A DNA stretch of 64,000 nt from Actinomycetales bacterium (GTDB lineage: Bacteria > Actinomycetota > Actinomycetes > Actinomycetales > Dermatophilaceae). The stretch is from positions 1 through 64,000 of the forward strand of contig JADJVI010000027.1 in NCBI GenBank assembly GCA_016710645.1. Reading direction: 5' to 3'. The notes beneath the pieces are model-generated. The model searched no databases. It was not told the origin of the DNA and saw only the letters and a list, made by a program, of their open reading frames with translations. A program made the position numbers and the translations under genes. This document shows positions 19,890 through 27,763 of this stretch, one piece after another (position 1 is the stretch's first letter; each line of letters starts with the position of its first letter).

Positions 19890-20015
19890 CGCGAAGAACT
19901 GGCCAACGCTGGCGGTGGTCTCGGCTGATCCACATCCTCAGGCGATCGGTCACTCTGTGCACAGCTGCTGGGAGCGAGGCTGCGATCTCACCTGAGGCGC
20001 CGGCAAGGTCAGCCC

Positions 20016-20975
20016 ATGACCAGTGCACGCAACCGGGACCAGCGCAAGGACGTCGCCTTGCACCTCGCCGAACCGCACGGCGGAGTGGTGAGGAAGGTGA
20101 GTCTGAGATCGGTGGGGATCACCGACTCTGAGATCCGCGCTGAGATCCGAGGGGGCCGTTGGTTCAACTGCGGCTGCCACACCGTGTCAATCGCCGCCGG
20201 ACCGCGTCCGACGGGGAGCGCCCACTTCTGGGTCGTGGTGTGGGAGTCGGGATCGGGGGCAGTCTTGGACGGTGGTGCCGCCCTCGTCGCCAGTGGCCTC
20301 ACCGGCTACGAGCCGGCGGCCATCGACGTCTCACTCCCCTGGGGGGCGCGGCCGCGCCGGCGGGCTGGGGTGAAGGCCCGGCGCCGACGCATCATGCCAC
20401 CGCTCGTCGGCGCAGGCATCCCGCGAGTTCGCGCCGATCACGCCGTCATCAACGCTGCGCAATGGGCGCGCACTGACCGGGAGGCTGCTCTCGTGGTGTG
20501 CCTGGCGGTCCAGCAACGGGTGGTCAGGCCGGGGCATTTGCTCGCGACCTGGCGAAAGGTCCCTTATGCCCGTCGCCGGGACGTCCTTGACCGGGTCATC
20601 CGCGATGTGTGCGACGGGGCGCAATCGCTCGGGGAACTGGATTTCGCGGGATTTTGTCGCCGTTACGGACTTCCCGAACCTCGTCGTCAGGTCGTTCGTC
20701 ATGGGCATCGGGGGCGCGTTTACCTCGATGTCTCATGGGAGGAGGTGGGTCTCACCGTGGAGATCGACGGGGCGCACCACGCGGCAGGCCTCGCGGACGT
20801 CGATGACGCACTCCGGCAGAACGAGGTGACGATTGACCAGTCCATGGTGCTACGGATTCCCGTCCTCGGTCTCCGGCTGGCCGAGGGCACGTTCATGGCC
20901 CAGGTGCGGCGCGCCTACGACGAGGCGGCCCGCCGTCGGGCCGCCGGTATTGGTGCGGCGAATCTGGCGTCCTAG
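20016..20975 (+). CDS. AbiEi-type N-terminal / DUF559 nuclease-like protein
   Basis: A 319-residue protein of a type common and variable in actinobacteria. The N-terminal region (about 20-75, with VVRKVSLRSVGITDSEIRAEI) looks like the winged-helix 'AbiEi antitoxin N-terminal' domain. The C-terminal part (about 225-295) has DUF559/Vsr-like endonuclease features: YLDVSWEEVGLTVEIDG and then HHA..., with acidic residues placed as in PD-(D/E)XK-like folds. No toxin gene is adjacent, so a working toxin-antitoxin pair is doubtful. The gene is enclosed by related repeats, lacks the GTATGCC word common elsewhere, and interrupts conserved synteny, all suggesting acquisition. ATG 20016 is taken as start. 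Confidence 0.72.
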   Translation: MTSARNRDQRKDVALHLAEPHGGVVRKVSLRSVGITDSEIRAEIRGGRWFNCGCHTVSIAAGPRPTGSAHFWVVVWESGSGAVLDGGAALVASGLTGYEPAAIDVSLPWGARPRRRAGVKARRRRIMPPLVGAGIPRVRADHAVINAAQWARTDREAALVVCLAVQQRVVRPGHLLATWRKVPYARRRDVLDRVIRDVCDGAQSLGELDFAGFCRRYGLPEPRRQVVRHGHRGRVYLDVSWEEVGLTVEIDGAHHAAGLADVDDALRQNEVTIDQSMVLRIPVLGLRLAEGTFMAQVRRAYDEAARRRAAGIGAANLAS

Positions 20976-20999
20976 CGCAGAATGCGACACACCAAAACT
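20975..20999. repeat. Right flanking copy of the AGTTTTGGTGTG repeat
   Basis: Twenty-five bases beginning at the last base of the DUF559 stop codon match, in inverted orientation, the left palindrome arm at 19836-19860 with three mismatches (13th, 16th and 21st positions). The full second arm is not present here, so this is a single half. Together with the left copy it frames the gene. Confidence 0.7.
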
Positions 21000-21045
21000 G
21001 GGAGAGGGCCGGCCTGGAGGGGTGGGTGGATCTGACTGGGGTGCC

Positions 21046-21873
21046 TCAGTCGAGGTGGCGCAGGTACTGCTGCGGGGCGGCCAGGAAGCGCCGAAAGTGG
21101 CCAACGGTCTCCAGATCGGCCCACTCCACAGCATGTATGCCGTGCTCGTCCAGTTGCAGGATGCGCGCGCCAGGCAGCGCTGCGACGATCGGGGAGTGGG
21201 TCGCGACAAGCACCTGACAGCCCTTGCGCCGCGATAACCGGGTGAGCTCACCGACGAGTGCGAGCTGGGCTTCGAACGCCAGCCCGGCCTCCGGCTCGTC
21301 CATGACAAAGAACCCCGGCCCGCGAAACCGAGACGTCGAGAGCAACGCCAAGAACGACTCGCCATGGCTGAGCCTGGCGAAGGCCGGATCGAGCGTGACC
21401 ACGTCGCGCGCTGTCTCGTCGAGGTAGCCCATCAACCCGTGCATCGTTTCGGCCCGCACGAAGTAGCCCCACTTGCTTGCCCCGGCTCCCCGGACGATGT
21501 CGAGTTCGCGATGCAGCTGGGACTCGCTCTCGTATGTGCGGTGCCGTGCTCCCGTCGACCCGCCTTCGGCAGCCAGCCCGAACGCCATCGCCACCGCCTC
21601 GATGATGGTCGACTTGCCGCTGCCGTTGGCTCCGACCAGCACAGTGGCCCGCCCAAGATCCAAACCCTCGGCCAGCAGCTGACGCACCGGCGCCAGGGTC
21701 AGCGGCCAGGCCCCCGGTTCCAGGACCGACAGCCCCTCCTCGTCGTCCGCGTCGAGCGGACGGCGCCGTTCCAGCCGCCGCACCGGCACTGGCTCCAACC
21801 ATCCGGCGGCGGTCGACCCGGCCGACCCCGCCGAACGGGCCGCTTGGCTCATCCCGCTCCCTCGCCTAGCCAT
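21046..21873 (-). CDS. AAA family ATPase (ABC/RecF-like)
   Basis: A 275-residue soluble ATPase with the ABC-type ATPase set: Walker A GANGSGKST (about residues 81-89), signature LSHGES, Walker B FFVMDEPEAGL and a switch His in ATHSP. It has no membrane or substrate-binding partner nearby, so it is not a transporter; it resembles the small 'predicted ATPase' group related to RecF/SMC heads. The role is unknown, perhaps DNA or nucleotide-linked. The first ATG (21871-21873) gives an Ala/Ser-rich leader; a later start is possible. It is convergent with the repeat-flanked DUF559 gene and divergent from lysS. Confidence 0.82.
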   Translation of the reverse strand: MARRGSGMSQAARSAGSAGSTAAGWLEPVPVRRLERRRPLDADDEEGLSVLEPGAWPLTLAPVRQLLAEGLDLGRATVLVGANGSGKSTIIEAVAMAFGLAAEGGSTGARHRTYESESQLHRELDIVRGAGASKWGYFVRAETMHGLMGYLDETARDVVTLDPAFARLSHGESFLALLSTSRFRGPGFFVMDEPEAGLAFEAQLALVGELTRLSRRKGCQVLVATHSPIVAALPGARILQLDEHGIHAVEWADLETVGHFRRFLAAPQQYLRHLD

Positions 21874-21936
21874 AGAGGCACGCTAGCCCGGCGCCCTGAC
21901 GCCTCCCCAGACCCGGGCCGCCGCGGGAGGTGAGCG

Positions 21937-21966
21937 GCACGGCATACCCCCTCCTGTATGCCGTGC
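21937..21966. repeat. Hairpin of two opposed GTATGCC motifs upstream of lysS
   Basis: GCACGGCATAC (21937-21947) and its exact complement GTATGCCGTGC (21956-21966) make an 11-bp stem with an 8-base loop, located between the divergent AAA ATPase and lysS genes. It is one of two perfect paired arrangements of the window-wide motif in an intergenic region. Confidence 0.85.
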
Positions 21967-22006
21967 GCGGTCCGGACCACCTGGCTGCCCTCGGTACCCT
22001 TGCCGG

Positions 22007-23533
22007 GTGACCACCGTTCCTGCCACCGAGCCCACGACTGCGGCCCCAGCGGCTGATGTCGCCGACGATCTGCCCGAGCAGCTGCGGATCCGGCGCGAGA
22101 AGCGGGCCCGGCTCATCGAGAGTGGTCACGGGGCCTTCCCGGTCTGGGTGGAGCGCACCCATACGCTGGCCGAGATCCGCGACCAGTGGGGCCACCTGTC
22201 CGCCGGGGAAGAGACCGAGGCGCTGGTGCGCACAGCCGGACGGGTGATGTACATCCGCAACACCGGCAAACTGTGCTTCGCCACTCTCCAGGAGGGCATC
22301 GGCACCCGGCTGCAGCTCATGCTCAGCCTGGCCGAGGTCGGCGAGGCCGCGCTGGCCGACTGGAAGGCCCTGGTCGACCTCGGTGACCACGTCGCCGTCG
22401 AAGGCCGGGTCATCTCCAGCAAGCGCGGCGAGCTGTCGATCATGGTCAGCTCATGGCAGATGGCGGCCAAGGCGCTGCGGCCGCTGCCGACCCTGCACAA
22501 GGAGCTGTCCGAGGAGACCAGGGTCCGCCAACGCTATGCCGACCTCGTCGTGCGCCAAGAGGCTCGCGACATGGTGCGCACCCGCGCCCGGGCCATTCGA
22601 GCCCTGCGTGACACCCTCCACGACCAGGGCTATCTCGAGGTCGAGACCCCCGTCCTGCAGCTCATCCACGGTGGCGCTGCGGCGCGCCCGTTCAAGACCC
22701 ACCTCAACGCCTTCAACCAGCAGATGACGCTACGCATCGCCCTGGAACTCAACCTCAAGAAGGCCGTCGTCGGCGGTGTCGATCGGGTCTACGAGCTGGG
22801 GCGGATCTTCCGCAACGAGGGCATCGACGCCACCCATTCGGCTGAGTTCACCATGCTGGAGGCCTACCAGGCCTACGGCGACCAGACGACGATCGCCCGG
22901 CTCATCCAGGATCTCTACGTCGGCGTGGCCGACGCCCTGGGCAGCCGGGTCGTGCAGACTCCGCGCGGTGAGGTCGACCTCGGCGGGCAGTGGCGGTGGC
23001 TGTCGGTATACCCCGCGGTCAGCGAGGCGGTCGGCGAGGAGATCACCCTCGACACTCCGCTGGAGACCCTGCGCCGGTATGCCGTGGCGCACGATGTCGA
23101 GCTCGACCCCGCGTGGGGTGCCGACAAGGTCGTGCTGGAGCTGCTCTCCGAACTCGTCGAACCGCACCTGCTGCAGCCGACCTTCTTGTGCGACTACCCC
23201 GCGATCGCCCAGCCTCTGGCCCGACCTCACCGGGAGCGCGCCGGGCTCATCGAGGCGTGGGACCTCATCATTGCCGGGGTTGAGCGCGGCACCGGTTTCT
23301 CCGAACTCATCGACCCGGTCATCCAGCGTGAGGTCCTGACCGCACAGTCCTTGCTGGCCGCCGGCGGTGACCCGGAGGCGATGCAGTTGGACGAGGACTT
23401 CCTACGCGCCCTCGAATACGGCGCGCCGCCGATGGGTGGCTTGGGCCTGGGCATCGACCGGATGGTCATGCTCTTCACCGGCGCCAATATCCGCGAGACG
23501 ATCCTGTTCCCCTTGCTCAAGCCCGAGGACTGA
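22007..23533 (+). CDS. lysS: Lysyl-tRNA synthetase, class II
   Basis: A 508-residue enzyme charging tRNA-Lys. An N-terminal OB-fold (about 60-180) binds the anticodon. Class II motif 2 is seen as GRIFRNEGIDATHSAEFTMLE and motif 3 as GGLGLGIDRMVMLF; the substrate-binding IHGGAAARPFKTH segment precedes them. GTG 22007 gives an Ala/Thr/Pro-rich extension of about 25 residues before the conserved EQLRIRREKRARL. The order lysS - small membrane protein - lsr2 - clpC is an actinobacterial arrangement. Confidence 0.97.
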   Translation: MTTVPATEPTTAAPAADVADDLPEQLRIRREKRARLIESGHGAFPVWVERTHTLAEIRDQWGHLSAGEETEALVRTAGRVMYIRNTGKLCFATLQEGIGTRLQLMLSLAEVGEAALADWKALVDLGDHVAVEGRVISSKRGELSIMVSSWQMAAKALRPLPTLHKELSEETRVRQRYADLVVRQEARDMVRTRARAIRALRDTLHDQGYLEVETPVLQLIHGGAAARPFKTHLNAFNQQMTLRIALELNLKKAVVGGVDRVYELGRIFRNEGIDATHSAEFTMLEAYQAYGDQTTIARLIQDLYVGVADALGSRVVQTPRGEVDLGGQWRWLSVYPAVSEAVGEEITLDTPLETLRRYAVAHDVELDPAWGADKVVLELLSELVEPHLLQPTFLCDYPAIAQPLARPHRERAGLIEAWDLIIAGVERGTGFSELIDPVIQREVLTAQSLLAAGGDPEAMQLDEDFLRALEYGAPPMGGLGLGIDRMVMLFTGANIRETILFPLLKPED

Positions 23534-23536
23534 CCC

Positions 23537-23722
23537 ATGTGGGATGCCATCTATCCGTATGTCGCCGCCCTGCTCCCGACCATCGGCCTGCTCGTCATCG
23601 CCTACGTCGTCTTCAAGACGATCTTCGAAGCCGATCGCAAGGAGCGGATCGCGCAGGCGCAATGGGAGCGTGAGCAGGAACGGGCCGCGTCGGCGGATCG
23701 GAACGACCCGCCGTCGGAGTAA
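23537..23722 (+). CDS. Small membrane protein downstream of lysS
   Basis: A 61-residue protein with one transmembrane helix (about residues 8-27, YVAALLPTIGLLVIAYVVFK), followed by a charged helix rich in Arg, Glu and Gln. It starts 3 bases after the lysS stop and is therefore almost certainly cotranscribed. Small proteins of this build recur between lysS and lsr2 in actinobacteria, supporting it as real. Function unknown; it could be a membrane tether or adaptor. Confidence 0.75.
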   Translation: MWDAIYPYVAALLPTIGLLVIAYVVFKTIFEADRKERIAQAQWEREQERAASADRNDPPSE

Positions 23723-23978
23723 TGGCGGGGGCGCGATGCGACCCGATTGGTGGGCCGCCTCTGGCGGGGGACTCGATCGTTCAGCGGTGGAATGTCCGAA
23801 GTGCCCCAAGAGGGTTAAGTTCTTTTAACGGTGAATCTCCGCAAGTGACTCGACAAGACGTTACTCAGATCAATTCGTCGTGTTAGGGTGAGGAGCGGTT
23901 CCAGGTCAGCGATCGAATCTGCACCTGGCCCCAACGCAGTGCCATCCACAGCAGCACACAGAAATGGAGTCCACTTCA

Positions 23979-24308
23979 GTGGCAAAACGCACAGTGGTCG
24001 TTCTTGAAGATGACCTCGACGGCGGCCCCGCCGACGAGACGGTGACCTTCGCTCTCGACGGAGTGAGCTACGAGATCGATCTCTCCTCCTCCAATGCAGG
24101 TCGGTTGCGCGAGTCGCTCTCGGCCTGGATCGGCGCCGCAGACAAGGTGAGCGGTCGTCGCTCCACGAAGCGTCGCGGTGGCGCCGCGCCGCGCCGCGGT
24201 AACGGTGCTGTGGTTCGCGAATGGGCCCGCGCCAACGGTTTCGAGGTCAGCGACCGGGGCCGCGTCTCCGCCGCCATCCAAGAGGCCTACGACAAGGCAC
24301 ACGCCTGA
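23979..24308 (+). CDS. lsr2: Lsr2 nucleoid-associated xenogeneic silencer
   Basis: A 109-residue DNA-bridging protein that coats AT-rich DNA and silences horizontally acquired genes. The N-terminal dimerisation domain starts AKRTVVVLEDDLDGG, a basic Gly/Arg linker follows, and the C-terminal DNA-binding domain carries the minor-groove motif RGR (DRGRVSAAIQEAYDKA). I prefer GTG 23979, which has GGAG at 23966-23969 and gives the family's usual beginning; ATG 23964 lacks a ribosome site. The 240-base upstream region is relatively AT-rich with an inverted repeat GTTAA...TTAAC at 23814-23829, consistent with autoregulation. Confidence 0.95.
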   Translation: MAKRTVVVLEDDLDGGPADETVTFALDGVSYEIDLSSSNAGRLRESLSAWIGAADKVSGRRSTKRRGGAAPRRGNGAVVREWARANGFEVSDRGRVSAAIQEAYDKAHA

Positions 24309-24344
24309 TCTCACGGTCCCCGGCGTATGAGCCGGAGATACCTC

Positions 24345-24379
24345 AGCGGCCGTCGTCCCGACCCCGGACGGCGGCCGCT
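24345..24379. terminator. Terminator between lsr2 and ligD polymerase gene
   Basis: Bases 24345-24358 pair with 24366-24379 in a 14-bp stem (one G-T pair) around a 7-base loop. It lies between the convergent stops of lsr2 (24308) and the LigD-type gene (24392) and can serve both. Confidence 0.85.
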
Positions 24380-24391
24380 TGGTATGCCGTG

Positions 24392-25285
24392 CTAACCCAG
24401 CAACGCTGCGGCGAGGTCGCCCTGCCGCTCGACGCGGGTGAGCACCTCGTCGGCAAGCACCTGGGTGAGACCCTCGGGCGTGGTTGCCCCGCGTTCGAGT
24501 TCCTCCCAGGTCCGCGGAGCCGCGGCAAAGGGGGCCCCTTTGCCGCGCAGTGAGTATGGACTGATCGTCGTCTTGGCGGCCGTGTTCTGACTCCAGTCGA
24601 CGAAGACTTTGCCGGGCCGGAGCGCCGTGGCCATCTTCCAGACAACCAAGTCGGGAAACTCTCCGGTCAATTCCTGGGCGAGTTGTTGGGCGAGCGCGCT
24701 GAGCTCGTCGCTGCTATGTGAACGCGGCACCACGGCATACACCTGTATGCCTTTGGAACCGCTGGTGACGGGCACGGGAGACAACCCGATCCCGACGAGT
24801 CGTTCGCGCACTCGAAGCGCAACCACAGAGCATTCCTGCAATCCCGCACCTGGCCCGGGATCGAGATCGATGACGAGCCGATCGGGAGGGAGGCGCTGGT
24901 CGTCGGCGTCGACCTGCCATTGCGGGACGTGCAGTTCAAGCGACGCGAGATTGGCCAGATAGGTGAGGGTGTCCACCCCGGTGATGAGCGGATAGGTGAT
25001 GGTGTCGCTGCCATGGGCCAGGGTGACCCGAGGCAGCCAGGCCGGCGCACCCGAGGGCAGGTTCTTCTCGAAGAAGCTCATCCCGCCCGTGCCATGCGGG
25101 AAGCGCACCCGGGTGACCGGCCGCCGGGCCAGGTGCGGCAGCAGCACCGGCGCGATCCGCGCGTAGTAGTGCAACACCTCGCCCTTGGTCGTCTCGGTGT
25201 CGGGATACATGACCTTGTCGAGATTGCTGACGACCAAGCGTCGCCCGGCCACTTCGACGGTCACCTTCGGTGCGGGGTCAGCCAT
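24392..25285 (-). CDS. ligD: LigD-type polymerase/primase domain protein (NHEJ)
   Basis: A 297-residue stand-alone PolDom of the archaeo-eukaryotic primase superfamily, which adds (ribo)nucleotides to broken ends during non-homologous end joining. It shows VSNLDKVMYPDTETTKGEVLHYY, the catalytic acidic pair in VIDLDPGPG, and the SGSKGIQVYAVV segment. Its ATG lies inside the end of the upstream ligase gene (8-base overlap), so the two are coupled and jointly replace a multi-domain LigD. No nuclease domain is fused. Two opposed GTATGCC motif copies occur inside the coding sequence near 24734-24751. Confidence 0.92.
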   Translation of the reverse strand: MADPAPKVTVEVAGRRLVVSNLDKVMYPDTETTKGEVLHYYARIAPVLLPHLARRPVTRVRFPHGTGGMSFFEKNLPSGAPAWLPRVTLAHGSDTITYPLITGVDTLTYLANLASLELHVPQWQVDADDQRLPPDRLVIDLDPGPGAGLQECSVVALRVRERLVGIGLSPVPVTSGSKGIQVYAVVPRSHSSDELSALAQQLAQELTGEFPDLVVWKMATALRPGKVFVDWSQNTAAKTTISPYSLRGKGAPFAAAPRTWEELERGATTPEGLTQVLADEVLTRVERQGDLAAALLG

Positions 25286-26258
25286 CCTCGTCCCCCTGGT
25301 CGTTGAGTCCCGGCAGGTCGGCCGGGGTGAGGTCGGGTCGCAACCGCTGGTATGCCGGTTGGCGCAGTCTCCCGGTGCTCGTCACTCCCAGCGACTGGAC
25401 ATCGCAGACAAGCACCGGCTCCACCCAGCGCGCCCCGGTGGCGTCCTCGACGGGCAGCTCAGGCCCGGTGGGGGGCCCGACAAAGGGCGAGTCGCCCACC
25501 GCGAGCGGGCCGAGCGTGGCCAACAGCGTGGTCGCCGTCGTCCCGGCGATCCCCGACCCGACCCGACCCCGGTAGTGCAAGCCACCGGGACCAGGCACGC
25601 CGACGAGCACCGCGCCGACCCGGTCGGTGCGGCCGGTCTCCGGACGCCAGCCCCCGATGACGACCGAGCGGGTGGCCCGGTGTGGCAGCTTGCGCCAGTC
25701 GTCGCTGCGCTGCCCCACGGCATACCGACTGGTGCGGCGCTTGCTGACGATGCCCTCCAACCCCTGCTCGCGGGTGGCCGACCACAGCGCCGCCCCGTCG
25801 TCAAAGGTGGGCGGCACCTGCCAGTGCGGGTCGGGAACGCCGTCGGCGAGGGCGAGCCGGTCCAGAGTCTGGCGTCGCTCGGTCCAGGTGCGGGAGGTGA
25901 GGTCGATTCCGAACAGCCGCACGATGTCGAACACCATGAGGGTGACCGGAGCAGCGGCGGCGAGGGCTGCGGCCCGGGTGGGTTGGGTGACGTGGAAGCG
26001 CTCGGCCAGCGCGCCGAAGGAGGGGCGTCCGTCAACGAGCAGCACGATCTCGCCATCCAGCAGCATGTCGGGATAGAGCGCGGCCAGTCCGGCGAGTTCG
26101 GGAAAGGCCACCGTGACATCACGCTCGGTTCGACTGGTCAGCCGCAATCGGCCCTCGCGAACATCGGCGAACACCCTCATGCCGTCCCACTTGACCTCGT
26201 GGACCCACTCTGCCCCCGGCGGAACGTGGCGGGCGGCTGTGGCCAGCATCGGGCGCAT
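25278..26258 (-). CDS. ATP-dependent DNA ligase (LigD ligase domain)
   Basis: A 326-residue NHEJ ligase. The adenylation motif is EVKWDGMR with the nucleotide-accepting Lys; further motifs are LDGEIVLL (III), MVFDIVRLFG (IIIa), EGIVSKRR (IV) and WRKLPHR (V), then an OB-fold. It is the first gene of the two-gene unit with the polymerase. The presumed ATG at 26256-26258 begins close to motif I, as in the LigD ligase module; an extended N-terminus is not seen. Ku is coded in the divergent direction 0.6 kb away. Confidence 0.93.
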   Translation of the reverse strand: MRPMLATAARHVPPGAEWVHEVKWDGMRVFADVREGRLRLTSRTERDVTVAFPELAGLAALYPDMLLDGEIVLLVDGRPSFGALAERFHVTQPTRAAALAAAAPVTLMVFDIVRLFGIDLTSRTWTERRQTLDRLALADGVPDPHWQVPPTFDDGAALWSATREQGLEGIVSKRRTSRYAVGQRSDDWRKLPHRATRSVVIGGWRPETGRTDRVGAVLVGVPGPGGLHYRGRVGSGIAGTTATTLLATLGPLAVGDSPFVGPPTGPELPVEDATGARWVEPVLVCDVQSLGVTSTGRLRQPAYQRLRPDLTPADLPGLNDQGDEDG

Positions 26259-26267
26259 CAGCGCCGG

Positions 26268-26753
26268 CTAGAGGATCGCGGTGAGGATGGCCCGGCCGTT
26301 CTTGGCGGCTCGGCGGTAGAACTTGCGCAACTCGCGATAGCGCGGCCGCAGCAAGTCCTCGAAGACCGCGTGGTCGAACCAGAAGCCCGGATAGATGTCC
26401 GCCGCGACCATCGAATCAGGGTCGTAGCGAGCTGCGAGGTCATCGGGGCTCAGATTCTTGAGCGCCTCCGCAATGCGCTTGACCGTGCGCCCGTCGAGCA
26501 AGTGCGCGGGACCGTTGCCGAGGTTGCGGCCGATCGGCTCACCCCCGAAGATCGCTTGTCCCGCAGGGCTTTCCGCGTCGTATGCCGTGCCAGTGAGCAG
26601 CCAGTGAATGCCGTGCCAGGCGGTGTCGAGGTCGACGGCCAGCTTGGGATGGGGAGGCTCGTCCTCCAGGAGGTCGACCACCGCCTTCGAGTTCTCGCTT
26701 ACCGCGGCCAACTCCTCGGGTTCGAGGGCGCGGGCCGTCCACGTCATCACCAT
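26268..26753 (-). CDS. DUF1877 (YfbM-like) family protein
   Basis: A 161-residue cytoplasmic protein. Features of the DUF1877/YfbM family are the KLAVDLDTAWHGIHWLLTG segment and the FGGEPIG-RNLG and PARYL-like (AHLLDGRTVKRIAEAL) stretches. The biochemical role of the family is unknown. It lies just upstream of the DNA ligase gene on the same strand, 9 bases apart, so it may be cotranscribed with the end-joining enzymes; whether it contributes to repair is an open question. Confidence 0.82.
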   Translation of the reverse strand: MVMTWTARALEPEELAAVSENSKAVVDLLEDEPPHPKLAVDLDTAWHGIHWLLTGTAYDAESPAGQAIFGGEPIGRNLGNGPAHLLDGRTVKRIAEALKNLSPDDLAARYDPDSMVAADIYPGFWFDHAVFEDLLRPRYRELRKFYRRAAKNGRAILTAIL

Positions 26754-26868
26754 GCCAGTGAGTATGCCGTGCCCGCTCGCGTTATTCCTGGGCGTGTTGT
26801 GCCGCGCGTTGCCGGTGGGTCATGCTGGGCGGGTTCGGTGACAAGAGCGACGGATGGGGCTGACGATG

Positions 26869-27759
26869 CGAGCCATGTGGAAGGGCGCGGTGTCCTTCGG
26901 GCTGGTCAACGTGCCCGTCAAGCTGTACTCGGCGACCGAGAACCACGACATCTCCTTCCGTCAGGTCCATCGCGTGGATGCCGGTCAGATCCGCTACCAG
27001 CGCACCTGCAGCGTGTGCGGCGAGGTCGTCCCTTATGAGGACGTGGCCAAGGGCTACGAAACCGAGGACGGCCGGATGGTCGTGCTCACGGACGAGGACC
27101 TCGCCAGCCTGCCCAACCAGTCCAGCAAGGAAGTGTCGGTCACCAAGTTCGTGCCGGCCGACCAGGTCGACCCGATGCTGTTCGACAAGGCCTACTACCT
27201 CGAACCCGAGAAGGCTGCGGTCAAGGCGTATGCGCTGCTGCGCGATGCCCTGCAGACCGCCGAGCGGGTCGCCTTGGTCACCGTGTCGATCCGCACCCGG
27301 ATGACGATGGCGCTGTTGCGCGTTCACGACGGGGTCATCGTCCTGCAGACCCTGCTGTGGCCGGACGAGATCCGCAGCGCCTCGCTGGTCGACGTCGGCG
27401 GCGACGTGCACGCCACCGATCGCGAGCTCGCGATGGCCAACATGCTCGTCGACTCGTTGTCCGGTGACTACGACCCGAGCGAGCTCGAAGACGACTACGC
27501 CGCCGCGGTGCAGGCTCTGGTCACCTCCAAGCTGGAGGGCGGCGAGGTCGCGGCCGCCCCGGTCGAGGCCGATGGTGGCGGCGAGGTCGTCGACCTGCTG
27601 GAGGCGCTCGCGCGGTCGGTCGACCGGGCCAAGGCCGCTCGCGGCGAGCCCGTCTCGCCGGCTGCCTCGACGTCCGCAACGGCAGCGTCCGAGACCGGAG
27701 CCAAGCCCGCCGCCAAGCCGGCGGCGAAGAAGGCGGCACCCAAGCGCAAGGCCGGCTGA
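26869..27759 (+). CDS. ku: Ku protein (NHEJ end-binding)
   Basis: A 296-residue bacterial Ku homodimer subunit that threads onto DNA ends and recruits LigD/ligase. The start RAMWKGAVSFGLVNVPVKLYSATE, CSVCGEVV and the ring-forming core YLEPEKAAVKAYALL are diagnostic. I choose ATG 26869 since it gives the normal N-terminus (MRAxWKG) and has GGATGGGG before it; ATG 26854 would add five residues. The C-terminal 45 residues are Ala/Lys/Pro-rich, like the basic tails that aid DNA binding in other actinobacterial Ku proteins. It is followed after 4 bases by a glycosylase gene. Confidence 0.95.
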   Translation, partial: RAMWKGAVSFGLVNVPVKLYSATENHDISFRQVHRVDAGQIRYQRTCSVCGEVVPYEDVAKGYETEDGRMVVLTDEDLASLPNQSSKEVSVTKFVPADQVDPMLFDKAYYLEPEKAAVKAYALLRDALQTAERVALVTVSIRTRMTMALLRVHDGVIVLQTLLWPDEIRSASLVDVGGDVHATDRELAMANMLVDSLSGDYDPSELEDDYAAAVQALVTSKLEGGEVAAAPVEADGGGEVVDLLEALARSVDRAKAARGEPVSPAASTSATAASETGAKPAAKPAAKKAAPKRKAG

Positions 27760-27763
27760 GCCG

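Noticed and set aside
20016..20975. Complete toxin-antitoxin pair
   Set aside because: The AbiEi-type N-terminus suggests an antitoxin, but no AbiEii-type nucleotidyltransferase or other small toxin gene adjoins it, and the same protein has a nuclease-like C-terminus.
21046..21873. ABC transporter ATPase
   Set aside because: No permease or binding-protein gene is nearby and the protein resembles RecF/SMC-like stand-alone ATPases.
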